Assembly: GCA_028284625.1 (NCBI GenBank)
Contig: JANQRH010000009.1
Coordinates: 124,001 to 188,000, forward strand
Length of the DNA stretch: 64,000 nucleotides
Direction: 5' to 3'
Source: Afifellaceae bacterium
Lineage (GTDB): Bacteria; Pseudomonadota; Alphaproteobacteria; Rhizobiales; Afifellaceae
A program made the position numbers and the translations under genes. Shown piece by piece: positions 50,038 through 59,766 of this stretch; position 1 is the stretch's first letter; each line of letters opens with the position of its first letter. The notes under the pieces are model-generated. The model was not told the origin of the DNA. It searched no databases and worked only from the letters and a program-made list of their open reading frames with translations.

Positions 50038-50889
50038 ATGGCCGCAGGCGACAGCGCAGGACCGATAGCCATTGTCGCGGGGGGCGGGCGGATGCCGCGG
50101 CTTGTCGCCGAAGCAGCGGAGCGGGGCGGCCGGGCGCCGATCGTGTTCGCCATTTCAGGCGAAGGGAACGCGGCCGGCTTCGGCAATGTCACCGTGCACG
50201 AGTTGCGCTGGGGCGAGTTGGGGCGATTGCTCAAGCTTGCGAACGAGGCGGGATGCCGCCAGGCGATTTTCATAGGCACAATTTCGGCGCGGCCGGACCT
50301 TTCGCAAATTCGTCCCGATCTGGGCGGTCTCAAGCATCTGCCCAGGGTCATCAAGCTACTGACCAGCGGCGACCACAGCCTGCTTGAGGGCCTGGCGCAG
50401 ATTTTTGGCGACAACGGCATCGCCTTGGTCGGGCCGCTTGATGTCGCGCCGGATCTCACCTTGCCGGAGGGCTGTCAGGTCGGGCGTGTGCCCGACAACG
50501 CGGCGGCCGATATCGAAGCCGCCACCAAGGCAGCGCGTCTGATCGGCAGCCTCGATATCGCGCAAGGCGCGGTGGCGGTCGGCGGCCGCGTCGTGGCGCT
50601 GGAGGACGTCGCGGGCACGGATGCGCTGCTTGAGCGCGTCGCCGCCTATCGCGCGGCCGGGCGGATCGGCAAGGCCGGCGGCGCGCTCGTCAAATGCCTG
50701 AAGCCGCAACAGGACGGGCGGCACGATACACCGACGATCGGCGCGGAGACGGCGGCGGCGGCGGCCCGCGCCGGGCTTGCCGGCGTTGCGGCGGAGGCCG
50801 AGCGCACCATGCTCGCCGGCCGCGACGAGACGATCGAGGCGTTCCGCGCTGCCGGTCTTTTCCTTCTCGGCCTGAAGCGTCCCGATTAG
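50038..50889 (+). CDS. lpxI: UDP-2,3-diacylglucosamine pyrophosphatase LpxI
   Basis: LpxI (DUF1009) hydrolyses UDP-diacylglucosamine to lipid X and replaces LpxH in alphaproteobacteria. The N-terminus has IAIVAGGGRMPRL and the C-terminal part has AVAVGGRVVALEDVAGTD (residues about 181-198) and LVKCLKPQQDGRHD, matching the family. ATG 50038 gives 283 residues; TTG 50023, overlapping the lpxA stop, would add five. Neither has a clear ribosome site. lpxB follows 2 bases later. Confidence 0.94.
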   Translation: MAAGDSAGPIAIVAGGGRMPRLVAEAAERGGRAPIVFAISGEGNAAGFGNVTVHELRWGELGRLLKLANEAGCRQAIFIGTISARPDLSQIRPDLGGLKHLPRVIKLLTSGDHSLLEGLAQIFGDNGIALVGPLDVAPDLTLPEGCQVGRVPDNAAADIEAATKAARLIGSLDIAQGAVAVGGRVVALEDVAGTDALLERVAAYRAAGRIGKAGGALVKCLKPQQDGRHDTPTIGAETAAAAARAGLAGVAAEAERTMLAGRDETIEAFRAAGLFLLGLKRPD

Positions 50890-50891
50890 CT

Positions 50892-52082
50892 ATGCCCGAG
50901 CGCCCGCTCCGTTTCGCGCTGGTGGTCGGCGAGGAATCCGGCGACCAGTTGGGCGCCGGGCTGCTCGACGCGCTGAAGCGCGCGCGACCCGACGCGACCT
51001 TCATGGGACTGGCCGGCGAGCGCATGAAGGCGCGCGGCATGGAAAGCGTCGTGCCGCTCGGCGATGTCGCGGTGATGGGGCTTGCGGCGGTGGTGAGCCA
51101 TCTGCCGCGCATCATTGCCCGTGTCTATCGGCTCGTCGACGCGGTGCTTGAGGCGGAGCCCGACGTGCTTGTCATCATCGACAGTCCGGAGTTGACGCAT
51201 GCAGTGGCGCGGCGCGTGGCGCGCAGGCGTCCGGAGCTGCCGATCATCAATTACGTGTCGCCGACCGTGTGGGCGTGGCGCGCCTATCGCGCGCGCAAGA
51301 TGACGCGCTACGTCGATCACGTGATGGCGCTCTTTCCGTTTGAGCCGGAAGCGCATCGGCGGCTCGGCGGCCCGCCCTGCACCTATGTCGGCCATCCGCT
51401 GATTGAGCGGCTCGATGTGCTGCGTCCCGCGCCGGGCGAGCGCCCGCCGCTCGCTGAGACACCGACGCTTTTGGTGTTGCCCGGCAGCCGGCGCACGGAG
51501 ATTTCGCGGCTGATGGCGCCGTTCGGTGAAACAATCGGGCGGATCGCGGAAGCGCGGCCCGACGTTGAGGTGCTTCTGCCGGCCGTGCCGCATCTGGCGG
51601 AGGCGATTGAGGCCGCGTCGGCGAGCTGGCCGCGGCGGCCGAAAATCGTGCTCGGCGAGGCGGAGAAATTCGCCGCCTTCCGCCGCGCGCATGCGGCGCT
51701 GGCTGCGGCCGGCACGGTGTCGCTGGAGCTCGGCCTCGCCGGCGTGCCGAGCGTCATCGCCTACCGGATCGATCGTGTCGCGCGGATTCTGAAATACATC
51801 ATCGACATCCCGTCGATCGTGCTTGCCAATCTGGTGCTCGGCGAAAACGCCATGCCGGAATTTCTGGACGAGGACGGGTCGCCGGACGTGCTGGCGCGTG
51901 AGACGCTGGCGCTTCTTTCCGACACGCCGGTGCGGCAGAAGCAGGCCGAGGCGCTGGAGCGCCTTGTCGACGTGATGCGGCTTCCCGACGACGCCCGCCC
52001 AAGCGATATGGCGGCGGAGATTGTGCTTGAGGCGGCGGAGCAGGGGTGGGGGCGGCGCAGCTCAAGAAGCGCGCCAATCTAA
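50892..52082 (+). CDS. lpxB: lipid-A-disaccharide synthase
   Basis: LpxB joins lipid X and UDP-diacylglucosamine to make the lipid A disaccharide. The GT-B glycosyltransferase has the N-terminal GEESGDQLGAGLL, YVSPTVWAWR and the C-terminal GTVSLELGLAGVPSVIAYR motifs (the last at residues about 274-292). It is 396 residues from ATG 50892. A perfect hairpin follows two bases after its stop. Confidence 0.96.
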   Translation: MPERPLRFALVVGEESGDQLGAGLLDALKRARPDATFMGLAGERMKARGMESVVPLGDVAVMGLAAVVSHLPRIIARVYRLVDAVLEAEPDVLVIIDSPELTHAVARRVARRRPELPIINYVSPTVWAWRAYRARKMTRYVDHVMALFPFEPEAHRRLGGPPCTYVGHPLIERLDVLRPAPGERPPLAETPTLLVLPGSRRTEISRLMAPFGETIGRIAEARPDVEVLLPAVPHLAEAIEAASASWPRRPKIVLGEAEKFAAFRRAHAALAAAGTVSLELGLAGVPSVIAYRIDRVARILKYIIDIPSIVLANLVLGENAMPEFLDEDGSPDVLARETLALLSDTPVRQKQAEALERLVDVMRLPDDARPSDMAAEIVLEAAEQGWGRRSSRSAPI

Positions 52083-52083
52083 C

Positions 52084-52118
52084 GTCGTCATTGCCGGGTC
52101 AAGCCCGGCAATGACGAC
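52084..52118. repeat. perfect 15-bp palindrome after lpxB
   Basis: GTCGTCATTGCCGGG (52084-52098) and its exact reverse complement (52104-52118) flank the loop TCAAG. The core matches element 2 between nuoL and nuoM (22637-22659), so this is one dispersed family. It sits between lpxB (plus) and the KTSC gene (minus), where a hairpin could end transcription from both sides, though it lacks a T tract. Confidence 0.7.
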
Positions 52119-52181
52119 AGTGGTAATAGCAGGACAGAGCCTATCGGCGCTGAGGTCGCCGCAAAGTGCCACGAATTGTGA

Positions 52182-52382
52182 CTAACGGCTGACGCTGTAC
52201 CGATCTCGGATATGGTCGTTGAAGAACGTTCCCAACGACGATGCTCGAATAAACGCCTCATGGACGGTGGCGGGCACGCCAAAGTACGTATGCGTCTCCG
52301 TAGAGTGGAAAGTGATCGGGAGTTCCTGCTTGGAGGACTCGTAATCGACTTCCGCTATTGCGCTTGAATTGACCGCCGGCAT
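52182..52382 (-). CDS. KTSC-domain protein
   Basis: The 66-residue protein fits the KTSC family: an N-terminal NSSAIAEVDYES stretch, a middle strand pair (PITFHSTETHTYFGVPATVHEAF, residues about 22-44) and the ending ASSLGTFFNDHIRDRY. The family is small, widespread and lacks a clear biochemical role; some members are fused to or sit near nucleic-acid enzymes. Its ATG lies 10 bases after the nrdJ stop on the same strand, so it is probably co-transcribed with nrdJ. The 63 bases beyond it hold nothing but the lpxB hairpin. Confidence 0.8.
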   Translation of the reverse strand: MPAVNSSAIAEVDYESSKQELPITFHSTETHTYFGVPATVHEAFIRASSLGTFFNDHIRDRYSVSR

Positions 52383-52392
52383 TTTTTGCTCG

Positions 52393-55300
52393 TCAGCTAC
52401 ACCCGCTCGTGGCCCCGCACGTGTCGCACTTCAGGCACGTGCCATTCCGGACCATCGTGAAGTTGCCGCATTCGCCGCAGGCTTCGCCCTCGTAGCCCTT
52501 CATGCGGGCTTCTGCCGCCATTTGCGCCTTGCTCTCCTCTTTGGAAGCGGAGCGCGGCGTCTCGTCGGGCTGCGCTTCGGCTTGCGGCGCGTTGGCGGCG
52601 TAGCCGGCCGGCTCCTGGTCGGTCTCCGGCTCAGGGCTCTGCTTCAACGCCGTGGCGCCGCCGGTGTTCGAGCCGCCCGCGCCGCCGGCGGCCGGCGAGA
52701 TCGCCGCCACCAGGCCGGATTGCATCGCCTTGGCCGGGCCGCTCTTGCCGCCCTCGGCAGTCCCGCTGCCGCCTGTGTCGTTCTCCAGAAGACGGAAGCG
52801 GCCGGCCTGCCCGCGCACGAAGCCGTTCGACACGGGGGGATCGTGCAGCGGCTTCTCCGCCTCTACGCCGCGGCCGATCGTGGTCGACGTCACGTCATCG
52901 GGCTGCACATGCGCCAGATCGTGGCGGGCGAGGTAGGAGATCGCCAGCTCGCGGAAGATATAGTCGAGGATCGACGTGGCGTTCTTGATCGCCTCGTTGC
53001 CCATCACCATGCCAGCCGGCTCAAAGCGGGTGAAGGTGAAGGCCTCGACATATTCCTCAAGCGGCACGCCATATTGCAGGCCGAGCGACACGCCGATGGC
53101 GAAGTTGTTCATCATGGCGCGGAAGGCAGCACCTTCCTTGTGCATGTCGATGAAGATCTCACCGAGGCGGCCGTCGTCATATTCACCGGTCCGGAGATAA
53201 ACCTTGTGGCCGCCGACGATGGCCTTCTGCGTGTAGCCCTTGCGGCGGCCGGGGAGTTTTTCGCGCCCACGCACCTCGCGTTCGACAATGCGCTCCACGA
53301 TGCGTTCGGCGGCGATCGCGGCGCGCTGCGGCGCGGTCTGCTGGATCAGCGTCTCCAGCGCCTCTTCCTCGTCCTCCTCATCGTCGGCGATGAGGGCGGC
53401 GGACAGCGGCTGCGAAAGCTTTGAGCCGTCGCGGTAAAGCGCATTGGCCTTCAGCCCCAGCTTCCAGGAAAGCATGTAGGCGGCCTTGCACTCCTCCACC
53501 GTGGCGGTGCCGGGCATGTTGATGGTCTTGGAGATGGCGCCGGAGATGAAGGGCTGCGCAACAGCCATCATGTGGATGTGCGAATCGACGGAGAGGTAGC
53601 GCGTGCCGAGCCGGCCGCACGGATTGGCGCAGTCGAAGACCGGGAGGTGCTCGTCCTTCAGATGCGGCGCGCCCTCCAGCGTCATGGCGCCGCAGCAATG
53701 GATGTTCGCCGCGTCGATCTCCTTCTTGGAGAAGCCGAGCGCTGAGAGGATGTCGAGCTGCGGGTCGGCGAGCTGCTCATCGTCGAGCTTCAGGACGTCG
53801 CGGCAGAAATCCTCGCCGAGCGACCATTTGTTGAAGGCGAACTTGATGTCGAAGACGGAGGCGAGGCCCTTCTCCAGCTCTTCGAGCTTCTCCTCGGTGA
53901 AGCCCTTCTCCTTCAGCGTCTCGTGATTGATGCCTTTGCCGTCCTCAAGCGGCGTGTCCTTCAGCGTGCCGCGACCGACGGCGTAGGAGATCATCTCCGC
54001 CGCTTCCGACATGGAATAGCCGAGCGAGGCGAGCGCCTCCGGCACGGCGCGGTTGATGATCTTGAAATAGCCGCCGCCGGCGAGCTTCTTGAACTTCACC
54101 AGTGCGAAGTCCGGCTCAATCCCGGTCGTGTCGCAATCCATGACCAGGCCGATCGTGCCGGTCGGCGCAATCACCGTCGACTGGGCGTTGCGGTAGCCGT
54201 GCTCTTCGCCAAGGTTCACCGCCTTGACCCAGGCCGACTTGGCGCGCGCGCCGAGATTGGCGCCGTCCTCGCCAAGCGTGCCCAGCGCCTCGTGGTCGAG
54301 CGGCACGGGGTTGGTGCGAAGCGCTTCGTAGCCGTCGGCGTGGCCGTGGGCGGCGCGCGCATGGTTGCGGATCACCCGCAGCATGGATTCCTTGTTGCGC
54401 TCATAAGCGGGGAAGGCGCCGAGCTCGCCGGCCATCTCCGCCGACGTGGCGTAGGCAACGCCCGTCATGATGGACGTGATGGCGCCGCAGATGGCGCGGC
54501 CTTCCGGCGAATCGTAAGGAATGCCGGAGGTCATCAACAGTCCGCCGATATTGGCGTAGCCGAGGCCGAGCGTGCGGTAGTCGAAGGAGAGGCGCGCGAT
54601 CTCTTTCGATGGGAACTGCGCCATCAGCACGGAGATTTCCAAGACGACGGTCCACAGCCGCACGGCATGCTCGAAGCGCTCCGTGTCGAAGCGCGCCGTC
54701 TCGCCCGAGGTGTCGCGGAAGCGCAGGAGGTTCAGCGAGGCGAGATTGCACGCCGTGTCGTCGAGGAACATGTACTCCGAGCACGGATTGGAGGCGCGGA
54801 TCTCGCCGTCAGCAGAGCAGGTATGCCAGTCGTTGATGGTGGTGTGATACTGGATGCCGGGGTCGGCCGAGGCCCATGCGGCGAAGCCGACATGCTCCCA
54901 CAATTCGCGCGCCGGCAGGGTCTTGGAGACTTCGCCGGTGATGCGGAAATGCAGGTCCCACTGGCCGTCGTTCTCAACGGCTTCCAGGAACTCGTCGGTG
55001 ACGCGCACCGAATTGTTGGAGTTCTGGCCGGAGACGGTGAGGTAGGCCTCAGAATCCCAATCGAGATCGAAGATCGGGAACTCGATATGGGCGTAGCCTT
55101 GCCGCGCGAACTGGATAACGCGCTGGATGTAGTTCTCCGGCACGTTGGCCTTTTTCGCTGCACGAATCTCGCGCTTCAGCGCCGGGTTCTTGTTGGCGTT
55201 GAAGCAATCGTCGCCGGGGCCTTCGCAATTGATGCAGGCCTTCATGATGAGATTCAGGTGCTTGGCGCAAGCCTTTGATCCGGCGACGAGAGCAGCGACC

Positions 55301-56208
55301 TTCTGCTCCTCCTTCACCTTCCAATTGATGTAGTTCTCAATGTCGGGGTGATCGATGTCGACCACGACCATCTTGGCGGCGCGGCGCGTCGTGCCGCCCG
55401 ACTTGATGGCGCCGGCCGCGCGGTCGCCGATTCTAAGGAAGCTCATCAGGCCCGATGACTTGCCGCCGCCGGAAAGTTGCTCGCCTTCGCCGCGCAGGCG
55501 CGAGAAGTTGGAGCCCGTGCCGGAGCCATATTTGAAGAGCCGTGCCTCACGTGTCCAAAGGTCCATGATCCCGCCTTCGTTGACGAGATCGTCGGAGACG
55601 GACTGGATGAAGCAGGCGTGTGGCTGCGGATGCTCGTACGCCGTCTCAGACTTCACCAGCTCCTTGGTCCAATGGTCGACGTAGAAGTGGCCCTGGCTCG
55701 GCCCGTCGATGCCGTAGGCCCAATAGAGCCCCGTGTTGAACCATTGCGGGGAATTAGGCGCCGCCGTCTGGGTGGCGAGCATGTGGCAAAGCTCGTCGAA
55801 GAAGGCGCGCGCGTCTTCCTCAGAGGTGAAGTATCCGGCCTTCCAGCCCCAATAGGTCCAGGTGCCGGCAAGGCGGTCGAAGACCTGACGCGCGTCGGTC
55901 TCTGAGCCGTAGCGCTCCTCCTCCGGAAGCTCTGCGAGCGCGTCTTCGTCGGCCACAGAGCGCCAAAGCCACGAGGGGACGGAATTCTCTTCAATCTTCT
56001 TCAGGCGCGCGGGGACGCCGGCCTTACGGAAATACTTCTGGGCCAGCACATCAGTCGCCACCTGACTCCAGGCGGCGGGCACCTGGATATTGTCCAGGCG
56101 GAAGACGACCGATCCGTCGGGATTACGGATCTCGCTCGTCGCCGTGCGAAACTCGATCGCTTCGTAAGGCGACTGGCCGTCCTTTGTATTGTGCCGCTCA
56201 ATGCGCAT
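52393..56208 (-). CDS. nrdJ: adenosylcobalamin-dependent ribonucleoside-diphosphate reductase
   Basis: NrdJ makes deoxyribonucleotides with a radical from adenosylcobalamin and works with or without oxygen. Class II features are the ten-stranded barrel motifs with [21 protein letters not shown] (catalytic Cys, Asn, Glu; residues about 475-495) and the C-terminal CGECGNF...CLKCDTCG zinc/redox motifs after a Gly/Ser-rich linker. The start at 56208 (MRIERHNT) follows GGAGCGGGG; ATG 56223 would add five residues. The protein is 1271 residues. NrdR-like boxes lie upstream. It is the first gene of a unit with the KTSC protein. Confidence 0.96.
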   Translation of the reverse strand: MRIERHNTKDGQSPYEAIEFRTATSEIRNPDGSVVFRLDNIQVPAAWSQVATDVLAQKYFRKAGVPARLKKIEENSVPSWLWRSVADEDALAELPEEERYGSETDARQVFDRLAGTWTYWGWKAGYFTSEEDARAFFDELCHMLATQTAAPNSPQWFNTGLYWAYGIDGPSQGHFYVDHWTKELVKSETAYEHPQPHACFIQSVSDDLVNEGGIMDLWTREARLFKYGSGTGSNFSRLRGEGEQLSGGGKSSGLMSFLRIGDRAAGAIKSGGTTRRAAKMVVVDIDHPDIENYINWKVKEEQKVAALVAGSKACAKHLNLIMKACINCEGPGDDCFNANKNPALKREIRAAKKANVPENYIQRVIQFARQGYAHIEFPIFDLDWDSEAYLTVSGQNSNNSVRVTDEFLEAVENDGQWDLHFRITGEVSKTLPARELWEHVGFAAWASADPGIQYHTTINDWHTCSADGEIRASNPCSEYMFLDDTACNLASLNLLRFRDTSGETARFDTERFEHAVRLWTVVLEISVLMAQFPSKEIARLSFDYRTLGLGYANIGGLLMTSGIPYDSPEGRAICGAITSIMTGVAYATSAEMAGELGAFPAYERNKESMLRVIRNHARAAHGHADGYEALRTNPVPLDHEALGTLGEDGANLGARAKSAWVKAVNLGEEHGYRNAQSTVIAPTGTIGLVMDCDTTGIEPDFALVKFKKLAGGGYFKIINRAVPEALASLGYSMSEAAEMISYAVGRGTLKDTPLEDGKGINHETLKEKGFTEEKLEELEKGLASVFDIKFAFNKWSLGEDFCRDVLKLDDEQLADPQLDILSALGFSKKEIDAANIHCCGAMTLEGAPHLKDEHLPVFDCANPCGRLGTRYLSVDSHIHMMAVAQPFISGAISKTINMPGTATVEECKAAYMLSWKLGLKANALYRDGSKLSQPLSAALIADDEEDEEEALETLIQQTAPQRAAIAAERIVERIVEREVRGREKLPGRRKGYTQKAIVGGHKVYLRTGEYDDGRLGEIFIDMHKEGAAFRAMMNNFAIGVSLGLQYGVPLEEYVEAFTFTRFEPAGMVMGNEAIKNATSILDYIFRELAISYLARHDLAHVQPDDVTSTTIGRGVEAEKPLHDPPVSNGFVRGQAGRFRLLENDTGGSGTAEGGKSGPAKAMQSGLVAAISPAAGGAGGSNTGGATALKQSPEPETDQEPAGYAANAPQAEAQPDETPRSASKEESKAQMAAEARMKGYEGEACGECGNFTMVRNGTCLKCDTCGATSGCS

Positions 56209-56341
56209 TCTGCCCCGCTCCATTGTCCAACGTTAAGCCGGGCGGCGACCCGGCCATTCTAGCACCGCCACCTTGCGTGTCCGGTGCCCTCTAAAGAAGG
56301 TTTCTGACCCCGATTCCGGACCGTCCGCCCACGGTCGCAAA

Positions 56342-56389
56342 CTTCAACATGTAGGGGTTAACAACACGTTAGTCCACCACATATTGTTA
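56342..56389. promoter_or_regulatory. two NrdR-box-like sequences upstream of nrdJ
   Basis: A 16-base window at 56342-56357 has the core CAACATGTAG and another at 56374-56389 has CCACATATTG. They share the pattern CnACATnTnG and are exactly 32 bases apart, near three helical turns, as expected for the paired boxes bound by the repressor NrdR. TTAA-N7-TTAG (56358-56372) between them is one base from the CtrA consensus TTAA-N7-TTAA. They lie about 135-180 bases upstream of nrdJ, which is transcribed to the left. Confidence 0.55.
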
Positions 56390-56707
56390 CTTCACCGCAA
56401 AATTCCCCCTCCCGTCGGAGGAATCCGACAGGCACATCAAGCCACGAGAACTCTGGAAAACGCTCGCTGCGGCCGGTGCGACTCTCAGCGATCGAGGGCG
56501 ACGCTAAAGGCGAGCCGGAGAGATGGTCAAGACTTGACAATCCGGACGGGTGATCGGGAGGGCGATGGGGTCGTTTGCGGGATGGGCAAAGGGGAAAGCG
56601 GGGAAAACAGGCCTGTCTGGCTGGCGCGCATGGTGCGACTCACCTCCCGCGGAAGATAGTCTCGATCAATCATGCACGACTTTTTTTCCAAGCGCGTGAC
56701 AGTCGCT
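56390..56707. other. intergenic region between nrdJ and aroQ
   Basis: The full nrdJ-aroQ gap is 575 bases. The left part has the NrdR-like boxes and the right end the aroQ promoter. Bases 56390-56707 show no credible gene, no transposase and no clear cobalamin riboswitch on either strand. An open frame at 56273-56659 lacks a good start and protein-like composition, so I leave it out. Confidence 0.4.
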
Positions 56708-56735
56708 TTGCGCCCCTCGCCAAACCCCCTATAAG
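56708..56735 (+). promoter_or_regulatory. probable promoter of aroQ-accB-accC
   Basis: TTGCGC (56708-56713), a 16-base spacer and TATAAG (56730-56735) lie 48 bases before the aroQ ATG. The layout is the same as the clpP promoter at 1541-1568. Confidence 0.55.
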
Positions 56736-56783
56736 GCGGGCGATGGGCCGCCGAAGGCCGGATTATGGGCAAACGATCGGCCG

Positions 56784-57239
56784 ATGGCGTCTTCCACAAT
56801 CCACATTCTGAACGGGCCCAACCTCGACCGGCTCGGGAATCGTGAGCCGGATATCTACGGCACAGTGACGCTGGCCGATATCGAGGCGCAGGCGCGCGCG
56901 CATGCTAAGGCGCAAGGCCTTGAGGCCGTGTTCCGCCAGACGAGCCGCGAGGGCGAACTCGTGGAGTGGTTGCACGAGGCGTCCGATTCGGCCGGAGTGG
57001 TCCTGAATGCCGCAGCCTATACGCACACCTCCATCGCTATCCGCGATGCGATCAGCCTGATCGAAGCTCCAGTGGTGGAGGTTCACATTTCAAACGTGTT
57101 CGCGCGAGAAACCTTCCGTCACCACTCAACGTTGTCGGCGGTTGCCAAGGGGGTCATTTGCGGCTTCGGCGCGCAATCCTATCTTCTGGCAATCGACGCA
57201 ATCGCCGCCATGGCATCGCAGGCGGGCAAACGGAAATAA
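56784..57239 (+). CDS. aroQ: type II 3-dehydroquinate dehydratase
   Basis: AroQ does the third step of the shikimate pathway as a dodecamer. The catalytic Tyr25 lies in REPDIYG, and Asn75, His81 and His101 (VEVHISN) line the site. NGPNLDRLG near the N-terminus is intact. It is 151 residues. accB follows 2 bases after its stop, a common alphaproteobacterial arrangement. Confidence 0.96.
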   Translation: MASSTIHILNGPNLDRLGNREPDIYGTVTLADIEAQARAHAKAQGLEAVFRQTSREGELVEWLHEASDSAGVVLNAAAYTHTSIAIRDAISLIEAPVVEVHISNVFARETFRHHSTLSAVAKGVICGFGAQSYLLAIDAIAAMASQAGKRK

Positions 57240-57241
57240 GC

Positions 57242-57727
57242 ATGGCCGACAAGAAACACGGCATCGACAAGGAACTGATCCGCGACCTGGCGACCCTGCT
57301 CAGGGAAACGGAGCTGACTGAAATCGAGATCGAGCAGGACGATTTTCGCGTCCGCGTCTCGCGCGCCGTGCCGCCCGCGGCAGCTCATGTCACCTATGCG
57401 GAGCCGCAGAGCCCGGCGTCTGCGTCGGCCGCCGCGCCGGCTGAAGCCGATGCGGCCGGGCAGGCGGCGTCGCTTGCCGATCCGGCTCGTCATCCGGGCG
57501 CCGTGCCATCGCCGATGGTGGGGACCGTCTACCGCGCTTCGGGCCCCGATGCGCAGCCATTCGTGGATGTCGGGGACCAGGTCACCGCCGGTCAGACGAT
57601 CCTGATCGTCGAAGCCATGAAGCACATGAACGAGGTCGCCGCGCCGCGCGCCGGGCGGGTGGTGGAAGTTCTGGTCGACGACGGCCAGCCGATCGAGTTC
57701 GGCGAGCCGTTGATGATCATCGAGTAG
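57242..57727 (+). CDS. accB: biotin carboxyl carrier protein of acetyl-CoA carboxylase
   Basis: AccB carries biotin between the carboxylase and transferase reactions. The biotin is attached at Lys127 in EAMKHM. An N-terminal helical part (residues 8-40), an Ala/Pro-rich linker (43-80) and the lipoyl-like domain follow. It is 161 residues; the frame opens upstream inside aroQ but ATG 57242 is the natural start. BirA at 25629-26411 should modify it. Confidence 0.96.
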   Translation: MADKKHGIDKELIRDLATLLRETELTEIEIEQDDFRVRVSRAVPPAAAHVTYAEPQSPASASAAAPAEADAAGQAASLADPARHPGAVPSPMVGTVYRASGPDAQPFVDVGDQVTAGQTILIVEAMKHMNEVAAPRAGRVVEVLVDDGQPIEFGEPLMIIE

Positions 57728-57729
57728 AG

Positions 57730-59085
57730 ATGTTCTCCAAGGTCCTGATCGCCAATCGCGGCGAGATCGCGCTCCGGGTGCTGCGGGCTTGCAAGGAACT
57801 CGGCATTCAAACCGTTGCCGTGCATTCCACCGCCGATGCCGACGCCATGCATGTGCGGCTGGCGGATGAAAGCGTGTGCATCGGCCCGCCGCAGGCGACG
57901 GAAAGCTATCTCAACATTCCGAGCATCGTTTCCGCTTGTGAGATCACCGGCGCTGAAGCCGTGCATCCGGGTTACGGGTTCCTGTCGGAGAACGCCCGCT
58001 TTGCCGACATCCTGGAGGCCCACAACATCACCTTCATCGGCCCGTCGGGCGATCATATCCGGCTGATGGGCGACAAGATCCGCGCCAAGGAGACGGCCAT
58101 CGAACTCGGCATTCCCGTCGTGCCCGGCTCGTCTGAAGGCGTGGAGGACGATGAAGCGACTGCGGCGCTCGCCAAGGAGATCGGCTACCCGGTGCTGATC
58201 AAGGCGGCGGCCGGGGGCGGAGGACGCGGCATGAAGGTTGCGGAAGGACCCGACGATCTGTCGCGCGCCTTGTCGACCGCAAAGGCGGAGGCGCGCCAGG
58301 CCTTCGGCGACGACGCCGTCTATTTGGAAAAGTATCTTGGGCATCCGCGCCACATCGAGGTTCAAGTCCTTGGCGACGGGAAAGGTGCCGCGGTACATCT
58401 CGGCGAGCGTGACTGCTCGCTGCAACGGCGGCATCAGAAGGTCTGGGAAGAGGCGCCGTCGCCGGGGCTCAACGCGTCTGAACGCGTTCACATCGGTAAT
58501 CTTGTTTCCAAGGCCGTGGCGGATATGGGCTATTCGGGCGCCGGCACGGTGGAATTCCTCTACGAGAACGGCGAGTTCTATTTCATCGAGATGAACACGC
58601 GGGTGCAGGTGGAGCATCCCGTGACGGAGGCGATCACCGGCATCGATATTGTGGTGGAGCAGCTGCGCGTTGCCGCAGGCGCGCCTTTGGCGCTGCGCCA
58701 GGACCAGGTCTCGTTCAGCGGCCACGCAATTGAGTGCCGCATCAATGCGGAGAACCCACAGACCTTTGCGCCGTCGCCGGGCCAGATCACCTATTACCAT
58801 CCGCCGGGCGGGCTCGGTGTCCGCGTCGATTCTGCGGTCTACCAGGGCTACGCCGTGCCGCCCTATTACGATAGCCTGATCGGCAAGCTCATCGTGCATG
58901 GACGCGACCGGGTGGAGTGCCTCATGCGGCTGAAGCGGGCGCTCGACGAATATGTGGTGGATGGCGTGCAGACGACGATCCCGCTTTTCCAGGACCTTGT
59001 CAGCGAGCCGGCCGTCGCCGACGGCGCTTACGATATCAGGTGGCTGGAGCGGTTCTTAGCGGGGCGCGCCGCGCCGGCGAGTTAA
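57730..59085 (+). CDS. accC: biotin carboxylase subunit of acetyl-CoA carboxylase
   Basis: AccC carboxylates biotin on AccB with ATP and bicarbonate. The ATP-grasp fold shows [14 protein letters not shown], the Gly-rich lid [11 protein letters not shown], and RIEVQVLGD- and [14 protein letters not shown]-type motifs (the last near residues 290-303). It is 451 residues and follows accB by 2 bases. aat follows 4 bases later. Confidence 0.97.
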   Translation: MFSKVLIANRGEIALRVLRACKELGIQTVAVHSTADADAMHVRLADESVCIGPPQATESYLNIPSIVSACEITGAEAVHPGYGFLSENARFADILEAHNITFIGPSGDHIRLMGDKIRAKETAIELGIPVVPGSSEGVEDDEATAALAKEIGYPVLIKAAAGGGGRGMKVAEGPDDLSRALSTAKAEARQAFGDDAVYLEKYLGHPRHIEVQVLGDGKGAAVHLGERDCSLQRRHQKVWEEAPSPGLNASERVHIGNLVSKAVADMGYSGAGTVEFLYENGEFYFIEMNTRVQVEHPVTEAITGIDIVVEQLRVAAGAPLALRQDQVSFSGHAIECRINAENPQTFAPSPGQITYYHPPGGLGVRVDSAVYQGYAVPPYYDSLIGKLIVHGRDRVECLMRLKRALDEYVVDGVQTTIPLFQDLVSEPAVADGAYDIRWLERFLAGRAAPAS

Positions 59086-59089
59086 GCTC

Positions 59090-59764
59090 ATGTCGCGCGC
59101 TTTTCGCGACCGCGACCAGGATGTCGTCACACCGTCGCTTCTTCTGCGCGCCTATGCCTGCGGCATCTTCCCGATGGCCGATTCCGCCGATGACCCGACG
59201 CTCTATTGGGTGGAGCCGACGATGCGCGGCGTGCTGCCGATGGACCAGTTCCATCTGCCGCGGCGGCTGGCACGCACGGTGCGCTCCGATGTCTTCGAGA
59301 TTCGCGTCGATACCGACTTTGAGGGCGTCATCGCCGGCTGTGCGGCGCCACGGAGCGGGCGCCAGGAGACCTGGATCAACGAGCCGATCCGCAGACTATA
59401 CGGCGCGCTATTCCGCACCGGTCATGTGCACACCGTGGAGGCCTGGCAAGAGGGGCGGCTGGTCGGTGGGCTCTACGGGGTGACGCTTGGCGCGGCGTTC
59501 TTCGGCGAAAGCATGTTCTCCGAGGCGCGTGATGCCTCCAAGGTGGCGCTGGTGCATCTTGTGGCGCGCCTGAAGCGCGGCGGCTTCAGGCTTCTGGACG
59601 CGCAATTCCTGACCGCGCATCTGGCGCAGTTCGGCGCCGCGGAAGTACCGCGCGACGAATATGTCCGCATGCTCGACGAGGCGGTTGAGGGGGAGGCTGT
59701 GTTCGGTGGCGCTCAGTCCGCCGCGTCAATGTCCGGCGCGGATGCGCTGGCGGCGCTGGACTGA
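59090..59764 (+). CDS. aat: leucyl/phenylalanyl-tRNA--protein transferase
   Basis: Aat adds Leu or Phe to proteins with N-terminal Arg or Lys and so marks them for ClpS-ClpAP decay. The motifs [42 protein letters not shown] and [16 protein letters not shown] are all in place. It is 224 residues. It converges on the minus-strand DUF2155 gene with 2 bases between, with no terminator visible. Confidence 0.95.
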   Translation: MSRAFRDRDQDVVTPSLLLRAYACGIFPMADSADDPTLYWVEPTMRGVLPMDQFHLPRRLARTVRSDVFEIRVDTDFEGVIAGCAAPRSGRQETWINEPIRRLYGALFRTGHVHTVEAWQEGRLVGGLYGVTLGAAFFGESMFSEARDASKVALVHLVARLKRGGFRLLDAQFLTAHLAQFGAAEVPRDEYVRMLDEAVEGEAVFGGAQSAASMSGADALAALD

Positions 59765-59766
59765 GA

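Noticed and set aside
56273-56659. Open frame of 128 codons in the nrdJ-aroQ gap
   Set aside because: No ribosome site, odd composition, and it overlaps the likely regulatory sites of nrdJ.
56224-56783. Cobalamin riboswitch upstream of the B12-dependent nrdJ
   Set aside because: I looked for the B12-box core (GCCACTG-like) on the minus strand and did not see it or the matching stems. A covariance-model scan (Rfam cobalamin) would settle it.
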